The notes under the pieces were generated by a model. The model saw only the letters and a list, made by a program, of their open reading frames with translations. It made no database searches and was not told the DNA's origin. A stretch of 64,000 nt of DNA from Geosiphon pyriformis (Eukaryota; Glomeromycota; Glomeromycetes; Archaeosporales; Geosiphonaceae), in contig JAAOMT010000512.1 of assembly GCA_016748015.1 (NCBI GenBank), positions 1,247,876-1,311,875 of the forward strand, in the 5' to 3' direction. Shown piece after piece: positions 21,403-33,528 of the stretch (positions are counted from its first letter, which is position 1; every line of letters begins with the position of its first letter). The position numbers were made by a program, and so were the translations under genes.

Positions 21403-22206
21403 CCATGAATTCTGGAATCTTTGCAATATAAGCAGTTGTTATTTCCTCTTTGTTTTCTGTGGCTTTTCCTTGTTCTGATTTAGTTTCTTCACTTTCCAAA
21501 TTTTCTGAATGATCACTTTTGTTTTTTTGCAAGTATTCAATAATATTGATGCTTGTTGATATAGGTTCCTGCTGTTGAGTAGGATTTCTAGATGACTGAA
21601 AATCTTCTGGTTTGGAGAAATGGTTAAGTGGTAAATTTGGTGTTTGTGGTTGAGCAAGTAAAATTAGAAATGGTGTGATAGAAAGTGGTAATTTGACACT
21701 GGTTCTTTGTTCAGGTGTTTGCAAGTGTTTGGCAGTTGTCTTTGGTAGTATTGGAGTGTTTGGAGCAGTTTTTGAGTATTGTTTCACTTTTTGTTTGCCT
21801 TTGTTGCCTGTTTCTGTTTCTGATTCAAAGTTAAAAAAGTATTTAGACTGTACTGGGTATTTTTCTTCACAATACTTGATAATGTTGTAATTGAGTTCTT
21901 GAAAGTAGGTGGCAAGTGTTTTACTGTTAAAATTTTCAGTTTCCAATCGTAAATAGTGTACTAGATTATTGTAGAGGTTGCTTCTCACTTCTGAAATGTT
22001 GTAATTTCCAAGAAGATAATTGTTGATACGGTTTTCAATGTATTGGTAGAGTGTTTTTTCAACAATTTCAATTCCGTCTGAGATGTTGAATTTCTGCTTG
22101 CAATGGGTGTAAATTGACTGATAATACTCTAGAGTTGTTGTGTCTGGTGTGGTTACCACTTTAAAGTTTGTTGTTTGCTGTATTATTTCTATGAGAGAGC
22201 ACCAAA
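21403..22206 (-). pseudogene. Element B: gag N-terminal part
   Basis: A 308-codon open frame (22297-21371) that starts inside the 5' LTR, crosses the primer site (TSGNIWCSL) and enters gag at VVTTPDTTTLEYYQ. It contains IENRINNYLLGNYNISEVRS, then a Pro/Ser/Gln-rich stretch and an acidic tail with AYIAKIPEFM, where element D enters (21402/21403). Beyond that point the apparent frame is D LTR sequence. There is no ATG near the start of the homology with D. Confidence 0.8.
22195..22204 (-). other. Primer binding site of element B
   Basis: Minus-strand TGGTGCTCTC, two bases after the LTR terminus. Confidence 0.65.
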
Positions 22207-23197
22207 TGTTACCAGAGGTTTTTGGTCTCTTTTCTTGAATGTTGTAACTGTCTGTTGGTTGCAAATTTACATTTTCTAGAAGTATTTGAATCTCCAATAA
22301 CTGAATTTATCTTCAAATTATCTCCTCTAATTTGAATTGCTGGGCTTATAAGTGGAATGACCAATTCTGTGCCAGTTACTTTATATAGTTACATTGTAGT
22401 AAATGCCAACTCTTTTCCAGGAATTGCTCATCTGGAAGCTCACTAAAAATGTGTAGTTACTTTGCTGTGAAAGTCAACTCTTCTACAGAAATTTCGTCTG
22501 TAGGCTACCCTAATGATTACAGTAAGAAAATAAAAAAAAATAAAAAAAATGTAAAAGAAATTGAATTTTGTTAAGGAAACCATTTTTTATCCAGGTTTGG
22601 AGTCACTAACAGTTTACTGAAATTGGTAGCTAATCAATTTCAAAATGTTAGTTGGGTTTTGGAGATTTTCCAAGTGCAATAATTAAAAAATTTGGTTTTT
22701 CAAATTATTTGATATTTATTTCTTTTTGTGTATATAGGAATAGTTCTAGTGATAAATCTAAAGTAAGATACATTTTCTTGAAGAAAAAAGCTCTTTTTTT
22801 ATACAATTTGTTGTAGTACTAGTCTATGAACTTGCACTTTTTCTCTTTGCTCGAATTTCAGCAAACTAAAGATATATTTTGATGAACTACAAGTTATTTT
22901 TGCTAAACTATTGATTAATTTGGGTGAACTATTCATAATTTCGGTGAATTTCTTATAAATTTTGGCGAATTTCTGTAAATTTTGGCAAATTTTAGAATGT
23001 TACAAAGTTCAGAGTATTGTGTAATTTGATCATCTTACTTTCTGTTATACTAATTAGATTATTTTAATTAAATCGTGATATGTGATAATTGATTAAATAA
23101 TAAATGATAATTTGAAATAATATTAATATACTAATTAATTATAAAAATTATAAGGGTAATTTCATGCTAATTAATAGTTAAAATTCTACTGGTAACA
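22207..23197 (-). mobile_element. 5' LTR of element B
   Basis: 991 bp, TGTTACCAG...CTGGTAACA, followed by target duplication TTGT (23198-23201). It carries one more TTTTGGCGAATTTCTGTAAA-type U3 unit than its partner at 2453-3411 (959 bp), explaining most of the length difference. TATA-like sequence near 22800. Confidence 0.9.
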
Positions 23198-23201
23198 TTG
23201 T
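23198..23201. repeat. Target-site duplication of element B, right copy
   Basis: TTGT, matching 2449-2452. Confidence 0.85.
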
Positions 23202-24268
23202 TCAGTAACTGAGTAGTTCTTTTCTGCTAGTGTAAAGAATTTACTGACATATGCTATGGCATGTTTTCTGCCATTTTCATTTTTCTGTAAAAGAATAGTA
23301 CCAAGTTCATAGCCAGATGTATCAGTATAGAAGATGAAAGGTTGATTCAGATTTGGTTGCTTGAGAATTGGTTTAGTAACAAGTTTTTCCTTCAGAATTT
23401 CAAAAGTTTTTTGTTGATAAGTGTCCCAGTGATAATTGACATTTTTTCTGAGTAGCTGATTGAGAGGAAAGGCAATTTTGGAGAAATTTTTGATAAATTT
23501 GCGATAGTAAGAGGCCAAACCAAGAAAAGAGCATAGTTCAAGAACATTCATTAATTGTCTAATGTTTTGAACTTTTTCAACTTTAGCTAAGTCAGGGAAG
23601 ATTCCATCTTTTGTAATAAAATAACCAAAAAACTGGGTGGATTGGTGTCCAAAGAAAGATTTGATTGGGTTGATCTTAAGACCAGCATTTCTGAGCAGGT
23701 CAAAAACCTTCTGTAAATATTCAAGATGTTCATCTTAGGTTTTTAAATATACTATTATGTTGTCCAAGTAAACCAGAACAAAGTTTTTTTTTACTAATTT
23801 AAACACTTTATTCATTAGATATTAAAAGGTAGAAGGAGCATTGGTAAGACCAAAAGACATAACTGTGAATTCATAGGTGCCATACTTGGTAATGAAAACA
23901 GTTTTTTTTCTGCTTTCTGAATCCATCTCTATTTGTCAGAATTCAGCAGTTAAGTCAATAGTTGAGAAGAAAGCAGCACCATTGAATTTATTTAGCATTG
24001 CATCAATTTTGAAGAGTGAGTACATGTCTCTTATAGTGACGGCATTTAATTGACAGTAGTCAACACAGAAGCATAGAGTTCCACCTTTCTTGGATACCAC
24101 TACAACTGGGAAAGTCCATTCACTCTTGGTTTTTTGTATAAATCCAAGATCTTTTATCTGGTTTATTTCTTTCTTGATAAACTCATCATTGTATTAATTG
24201 GATTAATAAGGCTTCAAATGGATGGGGCAAGTTTCTTTTGTGGTAATAGTGTGTTGTATTACATGAGT
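23198..24268 (-). pseudogene. Element A: reverse transcriptase and RNase H N-terminal half
   Basis: RT motifs: [43 protein letters not shown] and the catalytic box VYLDNIIVY (Asp to Asn). The thumb/connection is at 23551-23186 with FLGLASYYRKFIKNFSKIA. RNase H begins FIFYTDTSGYELGTILLQ and runs to SVTEQ at the B insertion site. It resumes as ECLAVVWA at 2448. Stops occur at Gln/Trp sites (for example AEF-stop-QIE and STF-stop-YLM). Confidence 0.85.
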
Positions 24269-24829
24269 TTATCCAGGGGTATCACTTTCTTTTAAGATCA
24301 TTGGGCTATTTCTAGCCAACAGATTTTTAATGTTCACTTTTTTTTCTTTAAGGGAAGATTCTTTTTGTTCTATAACTAATAATTGGATTTCAGGTAATTC
24401 ATTCTCAAAGAACTTTTGTACTTTTTTAAGTTTTTCTCGAAGTATCAAACTAATTGGTTTCCAATCTTTGTAATAAATCAGGCAGGATTTGCATTCATCA
24501 CTTGGTGAATACAAAAATTTATTACACCAATACCATGTACAAAAGCCATGCCACCAATAATTGTATTTGGCTTTTTTGCCAGGTTTTCTGTTAAAGATTT
24601 TTTTGAGGATATCATAGTAAAACCAGCAGATTAGCTTGTCATTTACCATGATTTCTTTTTTATCAGCTTTAATATTGTCCAGTGGCTTGTCATTACTGGT
24701 GAAGATAGTATAGACAAGTTCAGCAGTTTCTTCTTGTTTTTCTTGATCTTTATTATTATTGCTCTCATCATCATCTGATTCATCTAATTGTTTTTCTTCT
24801 TGGTTCTGTCGGGTTACTGGAGGAGTTGT
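24269..24829 (-). pseudogene. Element A: Cys-containing linker between protease and RT
   Basis: After a stop at the protease end there is an acidic DESDDDESNNN stretch, then 126 open codons (24649-24269) with YNYWWHGFCTWYWC and a C-x2-C pair (CKSC), ending in an acidic/basic tail before RT. It occupies the place of the zinc-rich plus dUTPase region of B, C and D, but no dUTPase motif is present. Function unknown; metal binding is a guess from the Cys spacing. Confidence 0.5.
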
Positions 24830-25241
24830 TTAATGATGGCACTTAACCATAATGGGTTTCTTGCTACATCTAATGGTTAGTTCACAGAGTTCATAATCAA
24901 ACAAGGCTTTAGCTTTTTTGAGCCATTCATTGTTAACTATTATGGTGTATTTTTTTGCTTCAGATACTTCCATGTCAGTTTCATTGCTGATGTTATTAAT
25001 TCGGACAGGAACAGCTTTGGCTATGCTCAGACTTTTTTTTTTGTTACCATGTACATTGGTCATTGGTCTTGTGAATGATTCATCAATTTTTCTGCCAATT
25101 GCTTCTAAAAAGTGTTTGGCAATAACACTAACAGATGATCTACTGTCCAGGATCAAATCAATAAAGTAGCCAATCACTTGGGCTTTGCAAATCAAAGAAA
25201 TAACATTGCTGTTATTAGCAAGTCTAGCTTGATGAAAGTGC
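24830..25241 (-). pseudogene. Element A: aspartic protease
   Basis: The frame continues to about 25241 at the junction with element C and reads FHQARLANNSNVIS, then VIGYFIDLILDSRSSVSVIA. The active site is D-S-R-S, so the Gly after Asp-Ser is Arg. The second half has IIVNNEWLKKAKALFDYELCELTI. The upstream codons lie beyond element C at 35749. Confidence 0.75.
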
Positions 25242-26122
25242 TATTACTCATAAAAAAGAAAACAGATATAGAAAATAGCAGACCAATAAGAGAATAGTAG
25301 TTAGCATGTAAACACATTGCTCAGCAATGTGGAACAATGTCAAAAATCATGGCACATTGCTCAGCAATATGGAGCAATATCAGAAAACATGGCATATTGC
25401 TTAGCAATGTGAAGCAATGTTAGAAAATTAGAGCACATTGTTTAGCAATGTAAACATTGCTCAAGAAATCATAGCATATTGCTCGGGAATATGAGCAATC
25501 TCATAAAACATCAATTATGTATATATAGCAGTAATATTAAAAGTAGAAAAAGCAGAATTCTTTAGTTAGAAACCTTCTATCCACAAATATCAAATAAATA
25601 AATCATTCATCATCCAAATCCACTCTTCACTATCAACACTTCATGTTAATAGTAATTGATACTTAACCACACTGAAACAATAGCTTTTGATCATGACTAT
25701 TGACAAATACTAACTTGCACATTGCTTTGGCTTATTTCTTTATTTTTTTCTTTTATTTTCTTTTCTTGATTTTATTGTTGTATATTAACTGATTAAGGAT
25801 TAAAGTGCTAAGTAATTGACATCACGGATAGCCTAGTAAAAGACCCAGAAATAGGGATAAAATTATATATATATTAACAGATAGCTTACCAGAAGGGCAT
25901 GAATGTCAGAATAAACCAGCCACCAAGCTGAAGACAGAAATTGGGAACACAACTCACTAACCAACTACATTGACACTGAATCTCTGTTCATTATACAAAG
26001 GACTCAACTCTAAAACCTTCAGATACAACTAATGTACCAGTAACACCAGTATTGTCAAGATATTAAGTACCAAGTTACGAATTTGTTATTTGATTTGAGA
26101 CCCCAAATAATCATCTGTAACA
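25242..26122 (+). mobile_element. 5' LTR of element C
   Basis: 881 bp, TATTACTCAT...CTGTAACA (expected TG start decayed to TA; the relative at 41865 keeps TGTTACTCAT). U3 holds four or more units of about 40 bp containing the near-perfect palindrome CATTGCTCAGCAATG (25313-25508). TATA-like TATGTATATATAGC lies near 25515. The 3' end matches the partner LTR ending at 35748. Confidence 0.9.
25313..25508 (+). repeat. Palindromic tandem repeats in U3 of element C
   Basis: Units starting at about 25313, 25353, 25393 and 25434, each with an ATTGCT...AGCAAT inverted pair followed by a GAGCAATRTYA-like half. The partner LTR has only two such units (35019, 35060). Confidence 0.8.
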
Positions 26123-26124
26123 TT

Positions 26125-26134
26125 TGGTGCTTCC
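26125..26134 (+). other. Primer binding site of element C
   Basis: TGGTGCTTCC two bases after the LTR end (CTGTAACA-TT). Confidence 0.65.
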
Positions 26135-26184
26135 TATAAAGTATAATTCTACAGAGAACCAGTACCATCAACAATTATCCAAAA

Positions 26185-27960
26185 GTGGCAGAATCAGAAA
26201 TCATAGGGACAAACTATTTAAAATTTGCCAAATCCTTATTTCAACAGTACAGTCAACAATTAGGATTGAACAATAATCATTTCCCAACAGAATCAGTTTT
26301 TAATTTCTACATCAACAATAAAATCACAGATTGCTTAGGAGAAACAGTTAACATTGAATCAGCAAGGGAAAACTTCTATACAGAATTATTTCAACATACT
26401 AGCTTACCAAGAAACTACAGTTTTGCACCAATTATTAGGGAAATCAATTAAACTATTGAAAGATATACACAACAACAATTCCCTATTATCTATGCAGATA
26501 AAGACAAAGAAAGATTGCAAATTTCAGCAGTAACACCAAAACAAATACAACCACCCAATTGGAAAAAAACCCAAGTTGAATCACCCACCAATTCATCATA
26601 TTATTATACATTTAGAAGTATTATCAACATCTCATCAACAAACGCATCTACATCAAATGTGACATCAATCTTTGGACACTTTCCATTTCAAAGTAAACAA
26701 TAAAAAGCAGAGTTATTAGGACCATACGGCGATTACTTTGAAGGATTTAAATCGCAATTGCCAATGCCATCAGGATTCTGATCACCACTACTGCAGCCAG
26801 ATTTTGGAACCACAAGTTCCTGAGAATTAACAAAATTGAAAGAGAAACAAGAAGAAGAAAAAAAATCTGAAGATTAAGAATTTACTTATCAGAACCCAAT
26901 CCCAGAAAACCCGGAAATTGAAACTCCAAATTTTTAAATGCAGCACAATCAGAATGATTGAAACCCCAACATTAATAATCAACAATACTTACCTTCAGGA
27001 ATTGTGATCAATCCACCTCCAGCTTTACCAATCGACAAATAGCAACAACAGCCACTTCAACCACCTTAACTACTACAGCAGCCACTTCCACAGCCACAAC
27101 AACAACTTCAACAACCAAACTTGGATCCAATGGCCTACACTCCAATAGCAAAACTTAAGAAATTCACTGGCAAAGAGGACAATGCCCAAGTATGGCTTAA
27201 TGACATAGAAAAAGCCATAGCGGCTAATGGATGGAATGATGTCAGAGCCATGCAAGCCATCCCATATTTTCTCTAGGATACCACCAATTTATGGTATCAA
27301 AGCTTAGTCAACAAATCCCAAGATTTTAATGCATTTAAAATTGAGTTTTTAAGATATTTCAGCAACAATAACAGCATTAACAGGCTAGCAAACATCTTCC
27401 CTACCATTAAACAAGAGAAAAATGAAGCAGTTACTATTTACTTAGGACACTTTCACAGAAATCTGTGCCAGATCCAAGCCATCGATGTCAATTATTTCAC
27501 AGTGGCCCAGATCTTAAATCAGTTTATTTACAGATTATGCAGCAGCATCCTGTTACACATACACCCAATACATCTTGTTGATCTGCAAGCAGCCATTACA
27601 AATGCCAGAGATTTTAAAGCTGCTGAATTAAAAGCCAACCATGCCCAAACAGTTAATCTAGTAATGAATAAATCATCTGAATTGGATTCCAAATTAAAAC
27701 AATTTAGCAATTCCATCAATCAGAAATTAAAGGGATACTTAGCTGACAATTGCACAATTTATCAATCACCACAACAATGCAATAATTCTGGAAACACGAA
27801 TTGCTTCTAGAATCAGTCACATTCATCATCATCGACCAATTAACAATAGCAACAGGAAATACGTGTTTGCCACTATTGTGGTAAACAAGAACACCTACAA
27901 ATTAATTGCCATCATTGCTTAAATAACCAATAATTGGGAAATCAATATTGAAACCCCAAT
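26185..27960 (+). pseudogene. Element C: gag
   Basis: One reading frame with many stops. N-terminal part 26185-26451 (TNYLKFAKSLFQQYSQQ, begins with GTG, no ATG nearby), a long Gln/Pro-rich middle with CAA/CAG-to-TAA/TAG stops, capsid at about 27130-27500 (FTGKEDNAQVWLNDIEKAI, NGWNDVRAMQAI, TIYLGHFHRNLC), 27502-27810, and a CCHC knuckle at about 27869-27910 (CHYCGKQEHLQINC). Same plan as D gag. The frame itself has not shifted; it is inactivated by transitions only. Confidence 0.8.
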
Positions 27961-28400
27961 CACTGGTTTCAAATTCCGAATAACCCACCAAACTCAGAAC
28001 CATATTATCAGAATTACTTACCTATGACACAGCAGCCACCTTATCAACCACCAGTATATCAAATGCCAATTTATCAACTGACAACACCAGCAAATTATTA
28101 GCCGCAGCCACAACCCATTTATTAGCCACAGCCTCAGGTAATATATCAGCCCCAACAAATTCAAACACCATCACAGAACTTACCTTAAAATAGAACCCAA
28201 AGGCCAAGATTGACTCAACAAAGCTGGAAATTGTCGATGGTAGTCCACCAACTGATTCCCAGTTCTTCCACACAACCAGTAAGATCTCAACAACAGAATT
28301 TGGGCACCAAGTATGCCCAACACCCAAATTTTCAGAACTATTTAAGTCTACTGATTACTCCAGAAAACACTCAACCCAATAACCCGGAAACCAACCAACA
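27961..28400 (+). pseudogene. Element C: Gln/Pro/Tyr-rich linker
   Basis: Low-complexity stretch with repeated YQPP, YQMPIYQ and PQPQPIY segments, stops at Gln positions (TAG) and a link to the protease frame at 28210. Equivalent to the gag-protease linkers of B and D. Confidence 0.5.
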
Positions 28401-28920
28401 CCCAACACTTACTAGCAACATTCTACCAGCTACCATCACTAAGAACAAATCACTGGATGCCATCTTCCCATTTGAACTCAAAAAACCATCGAACATGCTG
28501 TTATTCAGTGGAGCCACTCTGGAAGAAAAACCCATTACTGCTATGTACACTAATGCCAAAGTTAATGGCCACTTCATCAAACTGATCCTAGACAGTAGAT
28601 CAGCTAGCAGCATTATTACAAAGCAATTCATGGACCAATTAGGTTACCAAGTTAATTGTACTGCCAGTACCAGAATCATAACTGCCAATGGAACAACCAA
28701 AACTCCTATTGGTGAGATTGATGACTTTCTTTTTAAAGTTAATGGTATCATCATTCCCATCAAAGTTCTAGTAATGGAAGCAACCCAATATTAGACATTA
28801 GTAGGGAATAACTGGTTATCTAAAACCAATGCCATACTGAACTGGACAATGTAGGAGCTTCAACTGAGCCAAAACGGTCAACACACACATGTACCAGCCA
28901 TGTGTAGCTATTTCAAGACC
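28401..28920 (+). pseudogene. Element C: aspartic protease
   Basis: TAMYTNAKVNGHFIKLILDS, active site D-S-R-S (Gly to Arg), IITKQFMDQLGYQV, a KTPIGEIDDFLFKVNG flap region and VLVMEATQY, with a TAG at the next Gln. Closely parallels D (18297-18600). Same frame as gag. Confidence 0.8.
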
Positions 28921-29805
28921 ACCAACTTGACAGCTTCACTTATCAAATTCAAGGAAAATAAAGAGAAACCTACCTGAGAAGTGTACCAAGTCTCTTGGGC
29001 CAACAAAGACCACAACAAGCTACTACTGATACTTTCTTGAGACAACAAAAAAAAAGGGAAGGAGAACAAAGAACTTACCTAGAATACCAGCCAAGCCTGG
29101 AAAACAAATAACAATCAAGACAAATCTGTACCCTGGGAGTGGGAAAAAACTGACAAAGGAAAAGGAAAAAAAAAGAAAGAAGAAACTACTCTTACCAGCA
29201 GCACTTACAGTTCATATGCTTATACTTCATCACAACCATCCAATTATCACTGACCAAAACTGGTATGTGTTAATTGCAACAGGAAATTGTCATTAATAGG
29301 TGCATGCTGTAGTGATGACGAAAAATACTTCACTGCCACCAGATTCTACTGCCATTCATGCATCATAGAACACTTTGGATGACTAAAACAACAAGGAAAG
29401 TAGGACAACCAATTATGTTTCACATATGGAACTATCTTGTCTGACAAAGGAATGTGAAATGACATTCCTGGATGAGGAGGGACATGTAACAAGACATGCC
29501 AGTATACCATCTTAATAAACAACTGGGTATGCAAAGAAACTTTTATTAATGATGCCTAAAAAAAAGTGTTGTGACAATTAGAAGGATATCTCCATGATGA
29601 ACATAAACTCTGGAGAATAGCATATGTGAAAACAGAAGACATGACAACCAGTGAACTACTGGAAATAAAAAACAACCCTCTATCTTTTTCTGAACCTGAA
29701 TATGTCCAAACTTTTGATGTCTTTGGCAATATTAAGGATGACCCAGAGGAATTCTACAAACATTACCAGTAATTAACACCCACCAGAGAAAAGCAAGAAC
29801 AATGC
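28921..29805 (+). pseudogene. Element C: zinc-rich region
   Basis: Charged low-complexity stretch (KGKGKKKKEE) followed near 29268-29380 by CVNCNRKLSLIGACC and FYCHSCIIEHFG, then CNKTCQYTILINNWV, which aligns with CQYALSIS in B and D. Many stops at Trp (TGA) and Gln. It ends in a Glu-rich helix before the dUTPase. Confidence 0.6.
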
Positions 29806-30560
29806 TTGGAAGAAATAAACACCCAATTATGTGACCACTGTTTGATTCCATATGATTTCCAGTATTGTAATGAGTGTGATCTCATTTACAATCCACCACC
29901 ACGCATGATCTACACAATCCCAGAAGAAAAAGAACCAATCAACAGCTGTGCATCAGAATCGGAATCAATTTTCAATTCCAATTCAAACTCCAACAACAAT
30001 GACAATGAAAACAATGGTTCCAGCTCTGCTCTAAATAGCAACAAAAATTATGACAATTCAAACTCCAATTCAAACCCCAAAACATTTATTGCACTTCCTG
30101 ATCTCTCCAAGGAACAGGAACTTAAATGGTATAGTGATAATAATGAAGGTATCATGCCAGAATGCGCACATAATACTGATACAGGGTTTGATCTGAGATA
30201 TCCAGGAAAAGAAGCCATCAAATTGGAACCAAATTAGTGCACATGTATTGATCTCAAAATAGCTCTGAAAATTCTAGCAACAACCATAATTCAATTAGCA
30301 TCTAGGAGTAGTTTAGCGAAAAAAGAAATCAACATCAGAGAAAGAATAATTGATGTGGAATACATAGAAAATATCATTGCCATGCTACAAAATGACTCAG
30401 AAAAGACCTATATTATAGAACCAAATGAAAAGATAGTACAGGCAATATTTTTACTTTTGGTGAAGATAGCTCAGTTAGTTTCAGTGGGAAAGAGGGAAGA
30501 ATTAGGGATAACAGTAAGAGGAATACAGAGATTTGGATCCATGGGTAGAATAGATATATT
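29806..30560 (+). pseudogene. Element C: dUTPase domain, decayed
   Basis: Starts with CDHCLIPYDFQYCNEC (Cx2C pairs) and a Ser/Asn-rich spacer of about 50 residues. Motif 1 is DTGFDLRYP (one residue off AGxDL), motif 2 ASRSSLAKKE, motif 3 RIIDVEYIEN (Gly residues lost), motif 4 PNEKIVQAIF and motif 5 RGIQRFGSMG. A TAG at 30235 splits it. Non-functional, though the fold remains recognisable. Confidence 0.8.
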
Positions 30561-30950
30561 AGTTAATATGGCAGAAGAAGAAATTGTTGACAAAGGAGAA
30601 ATTATCTCAACCTGTCAAACAATTTCCATTCCACCATATGACCAGTATATGTTAGCCATAAAAAGAGAAGTAAGGGATCAAGCTTAATTGTTTGAAGCAG
30701 AAGCCACTATTTGTAAATCAGGGGAGATTGGACTCACTAATCTCTACATATTAGCCAAAAGCCCCAAAAACATCAAAATCTCCATCTATAATGCAACCAG
30801 AAAGGTCATTAAAATACCAAAGAGAATCATCATTGGATATTTAACCACTAAACCACATTTCAGATTTTCCACAGCTTTGCAGATATGTGAACATTACATC
30901 ACAAATTATCTACAAAAGAAGTAAATATTATCTGTTCCAACCAGAACAAT
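30561..30950 (+). pseudogene. Element C: beta-rich linker before RT
   Basis: VNMAEEEIVDKGEI, then EAEATICKSGEIGLTNLYI and IPKRIIIGYLTT, matching 45700-45443 in element F and, more distantly, the linker of B. A frameshift of one base near 30850 separates it from the RT frame. Confidence 0.55.
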
Positions 30951-32345
30951 TGGAACAGATGAACATGGGGAATTTAGATCCATTTCAACAGATGCAACTC
31001 AAGATGTTACTCAACAATTTCAATGACATCTTTACTAACAAAAATGAATTTGGCCAAACCAACATTATCTAGCATCAGATCAAGACTGGAGATGCAATGC
31101 CAATTAAACAAAGAGCATACAAAGTACCACCAGCTAGCCATAAGATCATTTGTCAAGAAATTAACTAAATGCTTGACAATGAGCTAATTCAGCCATCAAT
31201 GAGTCTATGGTCATCACCAATGGTACTGGTCTGTAAGAAAAATGGGAAAATCCGTTTTTGTGTAGACTACCGAAAACTGAATGGAGTAACAAAAGATGAT
31301 AGCTATCCAATTCCAAAGATCCAAGAACTATTCAACACTTTTGGAGGAAATAAATTGTTCTCAACACTAGATTTAGATAGTAGTTACTGGCAAGTAGCCA
31401 TGGATCCAACTGACAAAGAAAAAACAGTGTTCACCACAAGAGAAGAAAATTTTGAGTTTGAAGTCATGTCATTTGGCTTGATAAATGCTCCAGCAACATT
31501 CCAACGGCTCATGAAAATTGTCTATACTAGATTACTATGGAAATCAGTAGTCGTATACTTAGATGACATCAATGTGTTCTCAAAAACATTTGATGATCAT
31601 CTGCATCATCTTCAACAAGTGTTTAAAAGATTAAAAAGAGCAGGATTAAAACTAAATGCAACCAAATGTTTCTTTGAAAAAACTGAACTCAAGTTTTTAG
31701 GACATGTAGTGAGCAAAGATGGAATCAAAACAGATCCAGACAAGATTGAAGTAGTTAAAAACTTTCTAGTACCAACCAATTTGACAGAACTAAGAGCATT
31801 TTTAGGTTTTGCAGGCTATTATCACTGTTTTATCAAAAACTTTTCAAAACTGGCTCAGCCACTTCACCATCTACAGACCAAAAATGTGAAATATGAATGG
31901 ACTGAAGCTCAACAAGAAGCATTTGACACATTAAGAAGAAAGCTTATTCAAGCTCCAGTATTGATGTATTCAGATCACAACAAACCATTTATAATCATTA
32001 CTGATGCATCAGGTCAAGCATTGGGAGCAGTACTATCACAGAAAAGATCAGATGGAAGAAAACATTCAGTAGTTTATGCCAGTAAAAGCTTAAGTCTAGC
32101 TGAAAAGAACTATGGAACTCCAACACTAGAATACTTAGCTATCTATTGGGCTGTCATCAAATGGAAGGAATACTTGAGTCAAAAGTTTGAAGTATACACT
32201 GATCACAAAAGATTGACTTCAATCCAAAAACAAAAATTTGCAAACAATTACTATACCAGATAGAAAATAGAACTTTCACCATTTAATTATACAGTACATT
32301 ATAAAAAGGGAAAAGACAATAGAAATGCTGATGGACTGTCATGAA
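30951..32345 (+). pseudogene. Element C: reverse transcriptase and RNase H
   Basis: 364 codons open at 31169-32263. RT: LIQPSMSLWSSPMVLV, IRFCVDYRKLNGVTK, STLDLDSSYWQVAMD, EVMSFGLINAPATFQRLM and an intact catalytic YLDDIN box. Connection: LRAFLGFAGYYHCFI. RNase H: ITDASGQALGAVLSQ, TLEYLAIYWAV, VYTDHKRLTS, then after a stop RNADGLS. It is the best preserved RT of the window; upstream codons (30951-31168) have stops at Gln. Confidence 0.88.
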
Positions 32346-32517
32346 TAAGACAAATTTAAAAACATTTCAACCCAAAAATATAACAAAAAATGAACACACA
32401 AAAATACCAACAACTTTAGTATTATATAAATACTCAATTATTCAAGAAGAAATTATCTTAAAAGAAACAAAACAACATAAAACAACAATCAAAATATTTT
32501 ATTAATCATATTATCAT

Positions 32518-33528
32518 TGTTACTGGAGGTTTTTGGTTTCTTTTCTTAAATGTTATAACTGTCTGTTGGTTGCAAATTCACGTTTTCTAGAAGTAGTTGA
32601 ACCTCCAATAACTGAATTTATCTTCAAATTATCTCTTATAATTTGAACTGTTGGACTTATAAGTAGAATGGCCAATTCCTTGCCAGTTATTTTATGTAGT
32701 TACATTGTAGTAAATGTCAACTCTTTCCCAGGAATTGCTTATCTGGAAGCTTACTAAAAATGTGTAGTTACTTTGCTGTGAAAGTCAACTCTTCTACAGA
32801 AATCTTGTCTGTAGACTACCCTAATAATTGTAATAAGAAAAGAAAAAAAAAATAAAAGAAATATAAAAGAAATAGGATTTTATCAAGAGAAATGTTTTCT
32901 ATCCAGGCCTGGAATCACTAACAGTTTACTGAAATTGGTAGCTAATCAATTTCAAAATGTTAATTGGGTTTTGGGGATTTTCCAAGTGCAATGATTAAAA
33001 AATTTGGTTTTTTTGATTTATTTGATATTTATTTATTTTTTGTGTGTAAAAATAGTCCTAAGTAATAAATCTAAAGTAAGATATATTTTTTTAAAAAGAA
33101 AAGCTCTTCTTTTATACAACTTGTTATAGTACTAGTCTATAAACTTGCACTTTTTTTCTTTGCTCAAATTTTGGCAAACTAAAGATACATTTTAATGAAC
33201 TACAAGTTATTTCACTGAACTATAGATTAATTTGGGTGAACTATTCATAATTTTGGCGAATTTTTATAAATTTTGGCAAATTTCTTATAAATTTCAGTGA
33301 ATTTCTGTAAATTTCGGCAAATTTTAGAATGTTACAAAGTTCAGGGTATTGTGTAATTTAATCATTCTATTTTCTGTTATACTAATTGAATTATTTAATT
33401 GAATTATAATATGTGATAATTGATTAAATAATAAATGATAATTTGAAATAATATTAATATACTAATTAATTATAGGAATTATAAAGGTAATTTCCTGCTA
33501 GTTAATAGCTAAAATTCTACTGGTAACA
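32518..33528 (-). mobile_element. B-type LTR replacing part of element C integrase
   Basis: 1011 bp, TGTTACTGG...CTGGTAACA, minus orientation, closest to the B LTRs (shared CTGTCTGTTGGTTGCAAATTCACG). Flanks (ttatcat and ttgttacc) show no 4-bp duplication, and the C sequence is not continuous across it: the integrase zinc domain and most of the core are missing. So it marks a deletion, not a simple insertion. Confidence 0.85.
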
